Translations under genes and position numbers: made by a program
Shown here: one piece after another, positions 45,706 through 53,330 of the stretch
Numbering within the stretch: the first letter of the stretch is position 1
How the letters are laid out: every line of letters begins with the position of its first letter
Notes under the pieces: generated by a model
Databases searched by the model: none
What the model saw: only the letters and a program-made list of their open reading frames with translations
Told to the model about the DNA's origin: nothing
Assembly (NCBI RefSeq): GCF_022637415.1
Contig: NZ_CP093340.1
Coordinates: 310,001-374,000 of the forward strand
Reading direction: 5' to 3'
Source: Luteimonas sp. S4-F44
GTDB lineage: Bacteria; Pseudomonadota; Gammaproteobacteria; Xanthomonadales; Xanthomonadaceae
DNA length: 64,000 nt

Positions 45706-46419
45706 TCAGGGGGTGCGAAGCGCGGCGAGCAGCGCGTCCACCGGTTGGAAACGGACATCCAGTTCGGCGCTCAGTACGCCCTGCATATCCCTGCGAAAAC
45801 CATCGAGCCAGGCGTCGTGCACCGTAGGCTCTGCGTCGGCCGCGGCTGCGCGCAGCCGCTCGAAATGCGCTTGAAGCAGCGCCGGCACCGCCCCCAGCAA
45901 CGCGGACTCGCGCGGGGCCAGTGCGCCCTCCATGACCGCATCGACCTCGGCCAGCCGCGCCGCCTGCGCCGAGCGCTGAGCCAGCATTTCGCGCAGTTCC
46001 CCGCGCAGCCGCCCGGCCGCGGCCTGCATCGCGCGCTGCAACGTCAGGCAGCGCTGGCGCAGCGGCGCGAAGTCGGGCGCGGGATCGCTGGCAGTGTTGC
46101 CGAGGTTGGCATCGTCGGATGGTGCACCGGGTTGCGGCGTCGCCAGTTCGGGCGCGCTGGCGATGGCCTGCGCCAGCGTCGCGCGGACCCGTGCGCAGGC
46201 CGCGTCGGGGTCGTGCGCGCTGGGCGTCCCCGGCGCGTCCGGTGGCGCCGGCCGTGCGTCGAGCACCTTCGACAGCGCCACCGCCCGCGTCCAATCGATC
46301 CACTCGCTCAGTCGATCGGCCGGCACCAACGCCGCCCGCGCGGCCTCGGCATCGGTCAGTCGGGCCAGCAGCCGGACGAACGTCGGACCCTGGAGGGCGG
46401 GGCGGGGCAAGAAATCCAC
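45706..46419 (-). CDS. DUF3348 family protein
   Basis: Predicted 237 residues, soluble and helical. It begins VDFLPRPALQGPTFVRLLAR, the typical DUF3348 start, then WIDWTRAVALSKVLDA, LRGELREMLAQRSAQAARL and DVRFQPVDALLAALRTP. The GTG at 46419 is preferred; a TTG at 46434 would add five residues. Neither has a good Shine-Dalgarno site, and TAAAAT upstream (about 46446-46451) may be a -10 box, so the mRNA leader is short or absent. It is first of the four-gene operon. Confidence 0.82.
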   Translation of the reverse strand: MDFLPRPALQGPTFVRLLARLTDAEAARAALVPADRLSEWIDWTRAVALSKVLDARPAPPDAPGTPSAHDPDAACARVRATLAQAIASAPELATPQPGAPSDDANLGNTASDPAPDFAPLRQRCLTLQRAMQAAAGRLRGELREMLAQRSAQAARLAEVDAVMEGALAPRESALLGAVPALLQAHFERLRAAAADAEPTVHDAWLDGFRRDMQGVLSAELDVRFQPVDALLAALRTP

Positions 46420-46434
46420 AGGGGAGGCGCGCAA

Positions 46435-46741
46435 AAGACGGCGATTTTACAGGCCCCCGCGGCCCAGGGGGTCGCTCCGGTGGCGCCCGCCCGCCGCGTC
46501 GAAAGCCGCGGTTGTGCTTCGCTGGCGCGGGTTGGGCCGCGCAACGGCGGTCTGACGCGCAGCGCAGCCTCGCCCGCCGGCACGGCCGCCGGCGCGATGT
46601 GCGGGCCGTCGCGGCTTTGCAGGCGGGCAGTCAGCCACACCATTGTTCAGGAGCCACCGCGACTGGATCGAAGCGGTGATCGCCTGGAGGCGGTCGGCTG
46701 GGCGCGTTGGCGACGGGCACGACTCGGGCACCGCGCGCACT
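46435..46741. other. Intergenic region with no recognisable gene
   Basis: A 307-bp stretch between the XRE gene stop and the DUF3348 start. It holds a possible -10 for the DUF3348 operon at its left end. No frame has convincing codon use or a family match on either strand, and I see no terminator with a T-tract. Confidence 0.4.
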
Positions 46742-47017
46742 TCATTTGCGTGCCGAGCCCCGCGTATCCGGTGCGCGTGTCGCCTTGTCGAACTTCCGGA
46801 CGAAGGCCACCAGGTCCTGACCGCAAGCCTGGCAGTACTCCTGCAATTGCAGCAGATCGAGCCGGCGCACGCCGCGTTCGACGTCGCTGACGTAGGACTG
46901 GGGCCGCTCCAGCCGTTCGGCCAGCTGTGCTTGCTTGAGGTCGGCCTTGTCGCGCATCTCGATCAGCAGGGCCAGCAGGAGCTTGTACTCGGGCTTGTGG
47001 ATCGACTTGCCGGGCAT
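46742..47017 (-). CDS. XRE-family transcriptional regulator
   Basis: Predicted 91 residues, essentially one Cro/C1-type helix-turn-helix (KQAQLAERLERPQSYVSDVE, about residues 28-47) with the typical VERGVRRLDLLQLQEYCQA extension. The start at 47017 has GAGGA nine bases upstream. The upstream in-frame extension runs through a palindrome and promoter-like sequence, so it is rejected. It probably represses itself through that palindrome. It could also regulate the adjacent DUF3348 operon; that is conjecture. Confidence 0.88.
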   Translation of the reverse strand: MPGKSIHKPEYKLLLALLIEMRDKADLKQAQLAERLERPQSYVSDVERGVRRLDLLQLQEYCQACGQDLVAFVRKFDKATRAPDTRGSARK

Positions 47018-47046
47018 CCGGGTGTCCTCATTGGAAGTGGCAGTAC

Positions 47047-47070
47047 CGTATATCCGGAATTCCGGTATCC
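47047..47070 (-). promoter_or_regulatory. Palindromic operator/promoter of the XRE gene
   Basis: The CCGGAATTCCGG palindrome (47054-47065) lies in the longer near-symmetric GTATATCCGG...CCGGTATCC, about 35-50 bases upstream of the ATG. On the minus strand GATATA or TATACG just after it could serve as -10. The position fits autoregulation. Confidence 0.55.
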
Positions 47071-47201
47071 GAAAAAGCAGATGGCGCGTCGGGGCCGATC
47101 GGGCTCCCGCCGCCGCCTCGCTTCGGCGCCCGCCCATGCGTCCAGAGCCCACGAACGCTCGTCCGACGGCAGCGGGTGGCCCCAGCGGTTGGGCGTGTGC
47201 G

Positions 47202-47624
47202 TCAGGCGTGCTTGAACACCGTCCGCTGACCGATCGGCGCGCTCTTCTTCGCCGTCGGGCGGGCGAGCCCGGGGATGAGGAAATCCGCGGCGTTCTGGCC
47301 GCGCCGTGTCTTCTCGGCCAGCCAGCGCGGCATCCGGCCGCGGCCCGACCAGGTGTTGCGCCGGTTGTCCGGGTCGCGGTACTTCACGGCGGCCTTGGCG
47401 CGCTTGCGCTTCCTGGCAGGTGCCGCGGCACTGCGTGGCGTGGACGCAGACGGCGTGCCGACGAGTTCCTCGATTGCATAGCCCTGGGACGCGGCGAAGG
47501 CGATCAGGTCTTCACGCACCGCCGCCAGCGGTCGCCGGCGGGCCAGCACTGTCCTGCGTTTCTCGGCAGCGGCCAACAGGGCATCGAGCTCGCGCACGCC
47601 GAGCGCATCGATTTCAATCTTCAT
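47202..47624 (-). CDS. H-NS family nucleoid-associated protein
   Basis: Predicted 140 residues. The N-terminal region (MKIEIDALGVRELDALLAAA ... LIAFAASQGYAIEEL) is the oligomerisation part. A basic linker (PARKRKRAKAAVKY) leads to the C-terminal AT-hook-like DNA-binding domain YRDPDNRRNTWSGRGRMPRW, which has the RGR core of H-NS proteins. It binds AT-rich DNA and silences foreign genes. The tail after the domain (LIPGLARPTAKKSAPIGQ) is a short extension. It is monocistronic. Confidence 0.92.
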   Translation of the reverse strand: MKIEIDALGVRELDALLAAAEKRRTVLARRRPLAAVREDLIAFAASQGYAIEELVGTPSASTPRSAAAPARKRKRAKAAVKYRDPDNRRNTWSGRGRMPRWLAEKTRRGQNAADFLIPGLARPTAKKSAPIGQRTVFKHA

Positions 47625-47831
47625 GCCGTCAGCGTCGGGCCGAGCCGATGAGGTGTCAAGTCCGTGAGAGGCGCCGAAGGCGTCGGGTCGGTGCCGACGA
47701 GACGGCATGCAGGCACGCTGTCGGATGGTCGATGCGTACCGCCTGGGGAGATCAGGTGCGTCCGTCGACCGCCGAGACGAGGCGGCGTATCGCCGAGCGA
47801 TGCGAGCGCATTGGCCCGCTGACGCGATGCC

Positions 47832-47856
47832 GGGCCCGGCGTTCAGCGCCGGGCCC
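47832..47856. terminator. Strong GC hairpin, probable terminator
   Basis: GGGCCCGGCG (47832-47841), five-base loop, CGCCGGGCCC (47847-47856). It sits 10 bases beyond a minus-strand stop codon at 47867-47869. There is no T-tract. Confidence 0.55.
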
Positions 47857-47866
47857 TCAGATTCGC

Positions 47867-47947
47867 CTACTCGCAGCGGAACCTGACGTCCGCCGTCGCG
47901 CGCTTGCCTGCGGTGGCGAACGTGGCGGTGTGATTGCCTGAGTGATG
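47867..47947 (-). pseudogene. C-terminal fragment of a lost secreted protein (possible)
   Basis: The minus-strand frame ending at the TAG at 47867-47869 reads NHTATFATAGKRATADVRFR and ends in CE. This resembles the tail of exported proteins or peptidases of this family of bacteria, where Cys near the end forms a disulfide. It has no start or upstream domain in the window and is followed at once by a terminator-like hairpin. It is therefore probably a remnant of a deleted gene. The evidence is slight. Confidence 0.3.
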
Positions 47948-48025
47948 GGCGAGGCATGTGGGGGCGGCGCGAATGTGCGCAGGCCCATGCGACCTTGTGC
48001 GTCGGCAGGCACATGGCCCATCGGA

Positions 48026-48076
48026 TTTACGACGAATTTACGACTGCGCCCGGGTCGCCGCATGGAGACTTTACGG
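48026..48076 (+). promoter_or_regulatory. Candidate KdpE-binding direct repeats upstream of torF-kdp
   Basis: TTTACGAC at 48026-48033 and again at 48037-48044 (11-bp period), and TTTACGG at 48070-48076, which is 33 bp (three turns) further on. OmpR-family regulators bind direct repeats one helical turn apart, and the known E. coli KdpE site is built of TTTAYA repeats. The position, 60-100 bp upstream of the torF start, fits activation of the whole operon. Confidence 0.6.
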
Positions 48077-48131
48077 CCGAAGCGTCGACACTGCGCGGCA
48101 TCGGCGGAGCCTGTCCGCCAGGACCGATGTC

Positions 48132-48836
48132 ATGGATCGTCGTACCGCCACCACACGTCGGGTCGCGCTGTCGCTCGCTTTTCTGGCGCCGCCGCTCGGC
48201 AGCGCTGCGGCCACCGAGTTGTCTGGCAGCGCAGCGCTAACCAGCGATTATGTCTGGCGCGGCACCAGCCAGAGCGATGAAGAGCCGGCCCTGCAGGCGG
48301 GCATCAAGATCGCCGGCACGCGCGGGCTGTATGCCCAGGCCTGGGGCTCGGACGTGCGCTTCGCGCCGCAGACGGCCGCCTCGCATGAGCTCGACCTCGT
48401 GCTCGGCTGGGCCGGGCCGCTGTCGGAGGCGTTCGCGTTCGATGCCGCGCTCACGCATTACCGCTATCCCGGCGCAGCGGTTGATCTGGATTGGACCGAG
48501 CTCGGCGCTACGCTGACCTGGCGCACGCGCGCCTGGCTGCAACTGGCGCATGCATCCGATGCCTTGGCGAGCGGCGCGCCGGGCACCTACGCGCAGATGG
48601 GCGTGCGGATCCCCGTCGGCGACCGTCTCTGGTGCGAGATCGCGGTCGGCCGCTACCGGCTGCACGCGGCAGGCGGCGACAACGACTACACCCACGCCCA
48701 AGCGGGCGTGGTGTGGACGCTCGCACCGCCGCTGGCGCTGCGACTGACGATGCACGACACCAGTGCATCGGCGCAGCGTGCGTTCGGCGGCTGGGCGGGG
48801 TCGCGACTGGAGGCGGCGCTGCAAGCGTCGTTCTGA
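48132..48836 (+). CDS. TorF family putative porin
   Basis: Predicted 234-residue outer-membrane beta-barrel. A signal peptide (RVALSLAFLAPPLGSAAA) is followed by the family signature ALTSDYVWRGTSQSDEEPAL. Alternating strands follow, and the protein ends in LEAALQASF with a C-terminal Phe. Members of this family often lie just upstream of kdp or other transporters and are thought to form small pores. It probably lets K+ or other ions into the periplasm for the Kdp pump. It is 31 bases ahead of kdpA and likely cotranscribed. Confidence 0.88.
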   Translation: MDRRTATTRRVALSLAFLAPPLGSAAATELSGSAALTSDYVWRGTSQSDEEPALQAGIKIAGTRGLYAQAWGSDVRFAPQTAASHELDLVLGWAGPLSEAFAFDAALTHYRYPGAAVDLDWTELGATLTWRTRAWLQLAHASDALASGAPGTYAQMGVRIPVGDRLWCEIAVGRYRLHAAGGDNDYTHAQAGVVWTLAPPLALRLTMHDTSASAQRAFGGWAGSRLEAALQASF

Positions 48837-48867
48837 CCATGCTTCTTCATCGCTACGGATGCGCGTC

Positions 48868-50637
48868 ATGATCGAATTCTTGGTCTCTCTCGCCCTGGCC
48901 GTCGTGCTGGCCTGGCCGCTCGGGCGCTATCTCGCCGCAGTGATGCGCGGTGGCCCGGCGCCGGGCGATCGCGTGTTCGCACGCCTGGAGCGACCGCTGT
49001 ACCGGCTGCTCGGCGTCGACCCGACCGTCGGCATGGGCTGGAAGGCGTATGCGGGTGCGTTCCTCGCCAGCAACGTCGTGTTGCTGGTCCTGGCGACCGC
49101 AGTGTTCATGCTGCAGGCGTGGCTGCCGCTCAACCCCAACGGGGCGCCGAACATGCGTTGGGACTTGGCGCTGCACACGGCGATGTCGTTCCTGACCAAC
49201 ACCAATCAGCAGCATTACGCCGGTCAAGCGCAGCTCTCGCATCTGGCGCAGATGACGGCGATCGTCGGGCTGCAGGTAGCGACGCCGATGATGGGGCTGG
49301 CGTTGGTCGTGGCGACCTTGCGTGGCCTGTTCGGTGGCCGCGCGGCATTGCAGACCGGACCCGACCTGCACGTGGCGCCCGACGTCGTCGCGGCATCGGC
49401 CGGCGATGCGCGCCGGCGCATAGCTGCGCATGTCGACGTCGGCAACTACTGGGCCGACGTCATCCGCCCGACCGTGCGCGTCATGCTGCCGCTGTGTCTG
49501 CTGTGGTCGCTGCTGCTGACGGCGCAGGGCGTGCCCTCGACCCTGGCAGGTGGGCCTGAGGCGACACCGCTCGACACGAATGCGGAGATGACCCACCAGA
49601 AGATTCCGCTCGGCCCAGTCGCGGCGATGGTCGCGGCCAAGCAACTGGGCAGCAACGGCGGCGGCTGGTACGGGCCCAACAGCGCCACGCCGCTGGAGAA
49701 TCCGACGCCGCTGTCCAACCTGCTGGAACTGCTGGCGATCGTGCTGCTGCCGGTGTCGGTCGTGGCGATGGTCGGCAGGTTCACCGGCCGGCGTCGATTC
49801 GCCGCGCTGGTGTTCGGGTGCATGTTGGCGATGTCGCTGCTGTCGGGGGCCGCCGCGCTCTGGGCCGAGCGCCACGGACCGGCCCCGGTCGAGGCGGCGC
49901 TGATGGAGGGCAAGGAGGTGCGCTTCGGGGTCGATGCCTCCGCGGCCTGGGCGGCGCTGACGACGCAGGTCAACAACGGCTCGGTGAACATGATGCACGA
50001 CTCGGCGGCGCCGCTGACCGGGTTGGTGGCGATGGGCAACATGCTGGTCAATGCGATCTGGGGCGGCATCGGCTGCGGCCTGCAGCAGTTCCTGGTCTAT
50101 CTGCTGCTGGCGGTGTTCGTGGCCGGGCTGATGACCGGGCGCACGCCGGAGCTGTTCGGCCGCAAGATCGAGGCGCCGGAGGTGCGCCTGTTGGCAGTGC
50201 TTGTCTTGCTGCAGCCGGTGGTGCTGCTGGGGCTGACCGCGGCGACGCTGGCGATGCCGTCGCTGGCGGGCACCTCCAATCCAGGCGCGCATGGAATCGG
50301 CCAGGTGTTCTACGAGTACGCATCGGCGTTCGCCAACAACGGCTCGGGTTTCGAAGGGCTGGCGGATGCGTCAATGTGGTGGAACCTGACCACGACCGCG
50401 GCGCTCGCGCTCGGCCGCTATCCGGCGCTGGTGCTCCCGTTGGTCATCGCGGCGCTGCTCGCGGCCAAGCGCGCGGCGCCCGAGAGCGCCGGCACCTTGC
50501 GGATCGAGACGCCGACGTTCGGTCTGACGCTGCTGGCGATCGTCGCCGTGCTCACGCTTCTCCAGTTCATGCCGGTTCTGGTACTCGGGCCTGTGGCCGA
50601 GCATCTGGCGCTGGCCTCGGCCCACGCGGGGACTTGA
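48868..50637 (+). CDS. kdpA: K+-transporting ATPase subunit KdpA
   Basis: Predicted 589-residue channel-like membrane subunit of the KdpFABC high-affinity K+ pump. It is related to SKT proteins with four pore loops: TNTNQQHYAG near residue 115, GSNGGGWYGPNSATPLENP near 260, QVNNGSVNMM near 370 and FANNGSGFEGL near 490, with the selectivity-filter glycines present. The start at 48868 is inferred from the KdpA N-terminus; ATG at 48859 is the alternative. No kdpF is detected ahead of it. Confidence 0.97.
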   Translation: MIEFLVSLALAVVLAWPLGRYLAAVMRGGPAPGDRVFARLERPLYRLLGVDPTVGMGWKAYAGAFLASNVVLLVLATAVFMLQAWLPLNPNGAPNMRWDLALHTAMSFLTNTNQQHYAGQAQLSHLAQMTAIVGLQVATPMMGLALVVATLRGLFGGRAALQTGPDLHVAPDVVAASAGDARRRIAAHVDVGNYWADVIRPTVRVMLPLCLLWSLLLTAQGVPSTLAGGPEATPLDTNAEMTHQKIPLGPVAAMVAAKQLGSNGGGWYGPNSATPLENPTPLSNLLELLAIVLLPVSVVAMVGRFTGRRRFAALVFGCMLAMSLLSGAAALWAERHGPAPVEAALMEGKEVRFGVDASAAWAALTTQVNNGSVNMMHDSAAPLTGLVAMGNMLVNAIWGGIGCGLQQFLVYLLLAVFVAGLMTGRTPELFGRKIEAPEVRLLAVLVLLQPVVLLGLTAATLAMPSLAGTSNPGAHGIGQVFYEYASAFANNGSGFEGLADASMWWNLTTTAALALGRYPALVLPLVIAALLAAKRAAPESAGTLRIETPTFGLTLLAIVAVLTLLQFMPVLVLGPVAEHLALASAHAGT

Positions 50638-50640
50638 TCG

Positions 50641-52710
50641 ATGACCGCCCTTTCCCAAGACGGCGCGCCCGTGCGCGGGACCAATCCCGGCCTGTTCGAT
50701 GCCGGCATTCTGCGCGCGGCGGCTCGCCACGCCTTCGTCAAACTTGCACCGCAGCACGCGATGCGCAATCCGGTGATGGCCGTGGTCTGGCTCGGCACCC
50801 TGCTGACCGCCGCGCTGACCGTGACCGGTCGGGTCTCGTCGCCCGGGCTGGGCTGGGCGGTGACCGGATTGCTGGCGATCACGGTGCTGTTCGCCAACTT
50901 CGCTGAGGCGATGGCCGAGGCACGGGGCCGCGGACAGGCCGCCTCGTTGCGGCGCGCGCGCCAGGATCTGGTCGCACGTCGAGTCCCCTCGGCGCAGGCC
51001 ACCGAGGCGCCGGAGCGCGTGGCCGCGTCCGCGCTTCGACCCGGCGATCTGGTGATCGTGTCGGAAGGCGAGTTGGTGCCGGCCGACGGCGAGATCGTGC
51101 TTGGCCTGGCGACGATCAACGAGGCGGCGGTCACCGGCGAATCGGCCCCGGTGCTACGCGAGGCGGGAACCGACCGCAGTGGCGTGATCGGCGGGACCAA
51201 GGTGCTGTCGGATGAGATCGTCGTGCGGGTCACGGTCGAGGCCGGGCACAGCTTCCTCGATCGCATGATCGCGTTGGTCGAGGGGGCGAACCGGCAGAAG
51301 ACGCCCAACGAAGTCGCGCTCGGCCTGCTGCTGGCGACCATGACGCTGACGTTCCTGGTCGTGGTGGTCACGCTGCCGGCGATCGCGGGCTTCGTCGGTG
51401 CAAGCCTCGATCCCTTGTTGTTGATCGCGTTGTTGGTGTGTCTGATCCCGACCACGATCGGCGGGCTGCTGCCGGCGATCGGCATCGCCGGCATGAACCG
51501 CGCGCTGTCGGCGAATGTGCTGGCGAAATCGGGCAAGGCGGTCGAGGTGGCCGGCGATATCGACGTGCTGCTGCTCGACAAGACCGGCACGATCACCCAT
51601 GGCGATCGCCAGGCGACCGCGTTGCATCCGCTGGCGGGAATCGACCCCGACGCGCTGCGCGAGGCCGCACTGCTGGCCTCGCTCGCCGATCCCACGCCCG
51701 AGGGCAAGTCCATCGTGCGGTTGGCGCGACGACCGGGCGCGTCGCTCGAAGCCCCCGCTCAGGCGCACTTCGTCGCGTTCACTGCACAGACGCGCATGAG
51801 CGGTGTGGACCTGGGCGGCGGCGACACACCCCGGCGCATCCGCAAGGGCGCGATGGACGCGATCGTCGCGCATGTCGCGGCGCTGGGCGGCACGGTGCCG
51901 ACGGAACTGCGTGCCCGCGTCGAGCAGGTCGCACGCGGCGGCGCCACACCGTTGGTCGTTGTCGAAGGCCCGCACGTGCTCGGCGTGGTCGAGCTGTCGG
52001 ACGTGGTCAAGACCGGCATCCGCGAGAAGTTCGCGCAACTGCGCGGCATGGGCATCCGCACGGTGATGATCACCGGCGACAACCCGCTGACCGCCGCCGC
52101 GATCGCCGCCGAGGCCGGGGTCGACGACTACATCGCCGAGGCGCGCCCGGAGGACAAGCTCGCGCGCATCCGGGACGAGCAGGCGCAGGGCCGGCTGGTG
52201 GCGATGGTCGGCGATGGCACCAACGATGCGCCGGCGCTGGCGCAGGCGGACGTGGGCCTGGCGATGCACGCCGGCACCCAGGCGGCCAAGGAGGCCGGCA
52301 ACATGGTCGATCTGGATTCCGATCCGGCCAAGCTGCTGCGGGTGGTGGAAGTGGGCAAGCAGCAGCTGATCACCCGCGGCGCGCTGACGACGTTCTCGCT
52401 GGCCAACGACGTGTCCAAGTACTTCGCGATCCTGCCGGCGCTGTTCGCCGCGTCGGTGCCGGCGCTGGCGGCGCTGGACGTGATGCGGCTGTCGAGCCCG
52501 CGCAATGCGGTGATCGCGGCGCTGGTGTTCAACGCCGCGATCATCCCGCTGTTGATTCCGTTGGCGCTGCGTGGCGTGCGCTTCCGCGCCTCCGGGGCAA
52601 CGGCATTGCTGCGCCGGAACATGCTCGTCTATGGCCTGGGCGGCGTGGTGCTGCCGTTCGCCGCGATCAAGCTCATCGACCTGGCGCTCGCCGCCACTAT
52701 CGGCCTGTAG
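50641..52710 (+). CDS. kdpB: K+-transporting ATPase ATP-binding subunit KdpB
   Basis: Predicted 689-residue P-type ATPase (P1A) of the Kdp pump. The actuator domain contains [18 protein letters not shown] (TGES). The phosphorylation motif [10 protein letters not shown] has Asp313, equivalent to D307 of E. coli. The nucleotide domain ends with the hinge motif [20 protein letters not shown], and [17 protein letters not shown] follows. Start ATG is three bases after the kdpA stop. The length is as in E. coli (682). Confidence 0.98.
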   Translation: MTALSQDGAPVRGTNPGLFDAGILRAAARHAFVKLAPQHAMRNPVMAVVWLGTLLTAALTVTGRVSSPGLGWAVTGLLAITVLFANFAEAMAEARGRGQAASLRRARQDLVARRVPSAQATEAPERVAASALRPGDLVIVSEGELVPADGEIVLGLATINEAAVTGESAPVLREAGTDRSGVIGGTKVLSDEIVVRVTVEAGHSFLDRMIALVEGANRQKTPNEVALGLLLATMTLTFLVVVVTLPAIAGFVGASLDPLLLIALLVCLIPTTIGGLLPAIGIAGMNRALSANVLAKSGKAVEVAGDIDVLLLDKTGTITHGDRQATALHPLAGIDPDALREAALLASLADPTPEGKSIVRLARRPGASLEAPAQAHFVAFTAQTRMSGVDLGGGDTPRRIRKGAMDAIVAHVAALGGTVPTELRARVEQVARGGATPLVVVEGPHVLGVVELSDVVKTGIREKFAQLRGMGIRTVMITGDNPLTAAAIAAEAGVDDYIAEARPEDKLARIRDEQAQGRLVAMVGDGTNDAPALAQADVGLAMHAGTQAAKEAGNMVDLDSDPAKLLRVVEVGKQQLITRGALTTFSLANDVSKYFAILPALFAASVPALAALDVMRLSSPRNAVIAALVFNAAIIPLLIPLALRGVRFRASGATALLRRNMLVYGLGGVVLPFAAIKLIDLALAATIGL

Positions 52711-52720
52711 AGGAGTCCCC

Positions 52721-53326
52721 ATGACCGCCTTTCCGTCTTCGCATCCGGCTGGCCTGCTCCGGCCGGCCCTGGGCCTGGCCCTGATCACGCTGCTGGTCGC
52801 GGGCCTCGGCTATGCGCTGCTCGCCACCGGGCTCGGACGCGTGCTGTTCCCGGTGCAGGCGCAGGGCAGCCTGCTCGAGCGCGACGGCCGCATCGTCGGC
52901 TCGTCGCTGGTCGGCCAGCCGTTCGTCGGCGCGCGCTGGTTCGTATCGCGTCCCTCGGCGGCCGGCGACGACCCGATGGCGATGGCCGGCAGCAATCTGG
53001 CGCGCGGCAATCCGGCGTTGCAGGCCGAGATCGCAGCCGCACGCCAGGCCGTCGCCGCGCGCGAGGGCGTCGCCGCTGCGGACGTGCCGGACGAGTTGAT
53101 CACGCGTTCGGGCAGCGGCATCGACCCGCATATCGGGCCGGCGGCGGCGCGCGTGCAGGTCGCGCGGGTCGCGGCGGCACGCGGCCTCGACCCGGCGCGG
53201 CTGCAGGCGCTGGTCGATGCCCATACCGAGGGCCCGACCTTCGGCCTGTTCGGTGCGGCGCGGGTGAACGTGCTCGCGCTCAACCTCGCCCTCGACGCGC
53301 AGGCGCAGGTCGACGGCGCACAATAA
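52721..53326 (+). CDS. kdpC: K+-transporting ATPase subunit KdpC
   Basis: Predicted 201-residue accessory subunit with one N-terminal membrane helix (LGLALITLLVAGLGYALLAT, about 17-37) and a periplasmic domain. Motifs include VGQPFVGARWFVSRPSA, SGSNLARGNP-like AGSNLARGNPAL, DELITRSGSGIDPHIGPAAA and VARVAAARGL. AGGAG precedes the ATG. It follows kdpB by 10 bases. Confidence 0.97.
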   Translation: MTAFPSSHPAGLLRPALGLALITLLVAGLGYALLATGLGRVLFPVQAQGSLLERDGRIVGSSLVGQPFVGARWFVSRPSAAGDDPMAMAGSNLARGNPALQAEIAAARQAVAAREGVAAADVPDELITRSGSGIDPHIGPAAARVQVARVAAARGLDPARLQALVDAHTEGPTFGLFGAARVNVLALNLALDAQAQVDGAQ

Positions 53327-53330
53327 GCCA

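Noticed and set aside
48839..48871. Ten-codon frame before kdpA considered as kdpF
   Set aside because: MLLHRYGCAS has no membrane helix and cannot be KdpF.
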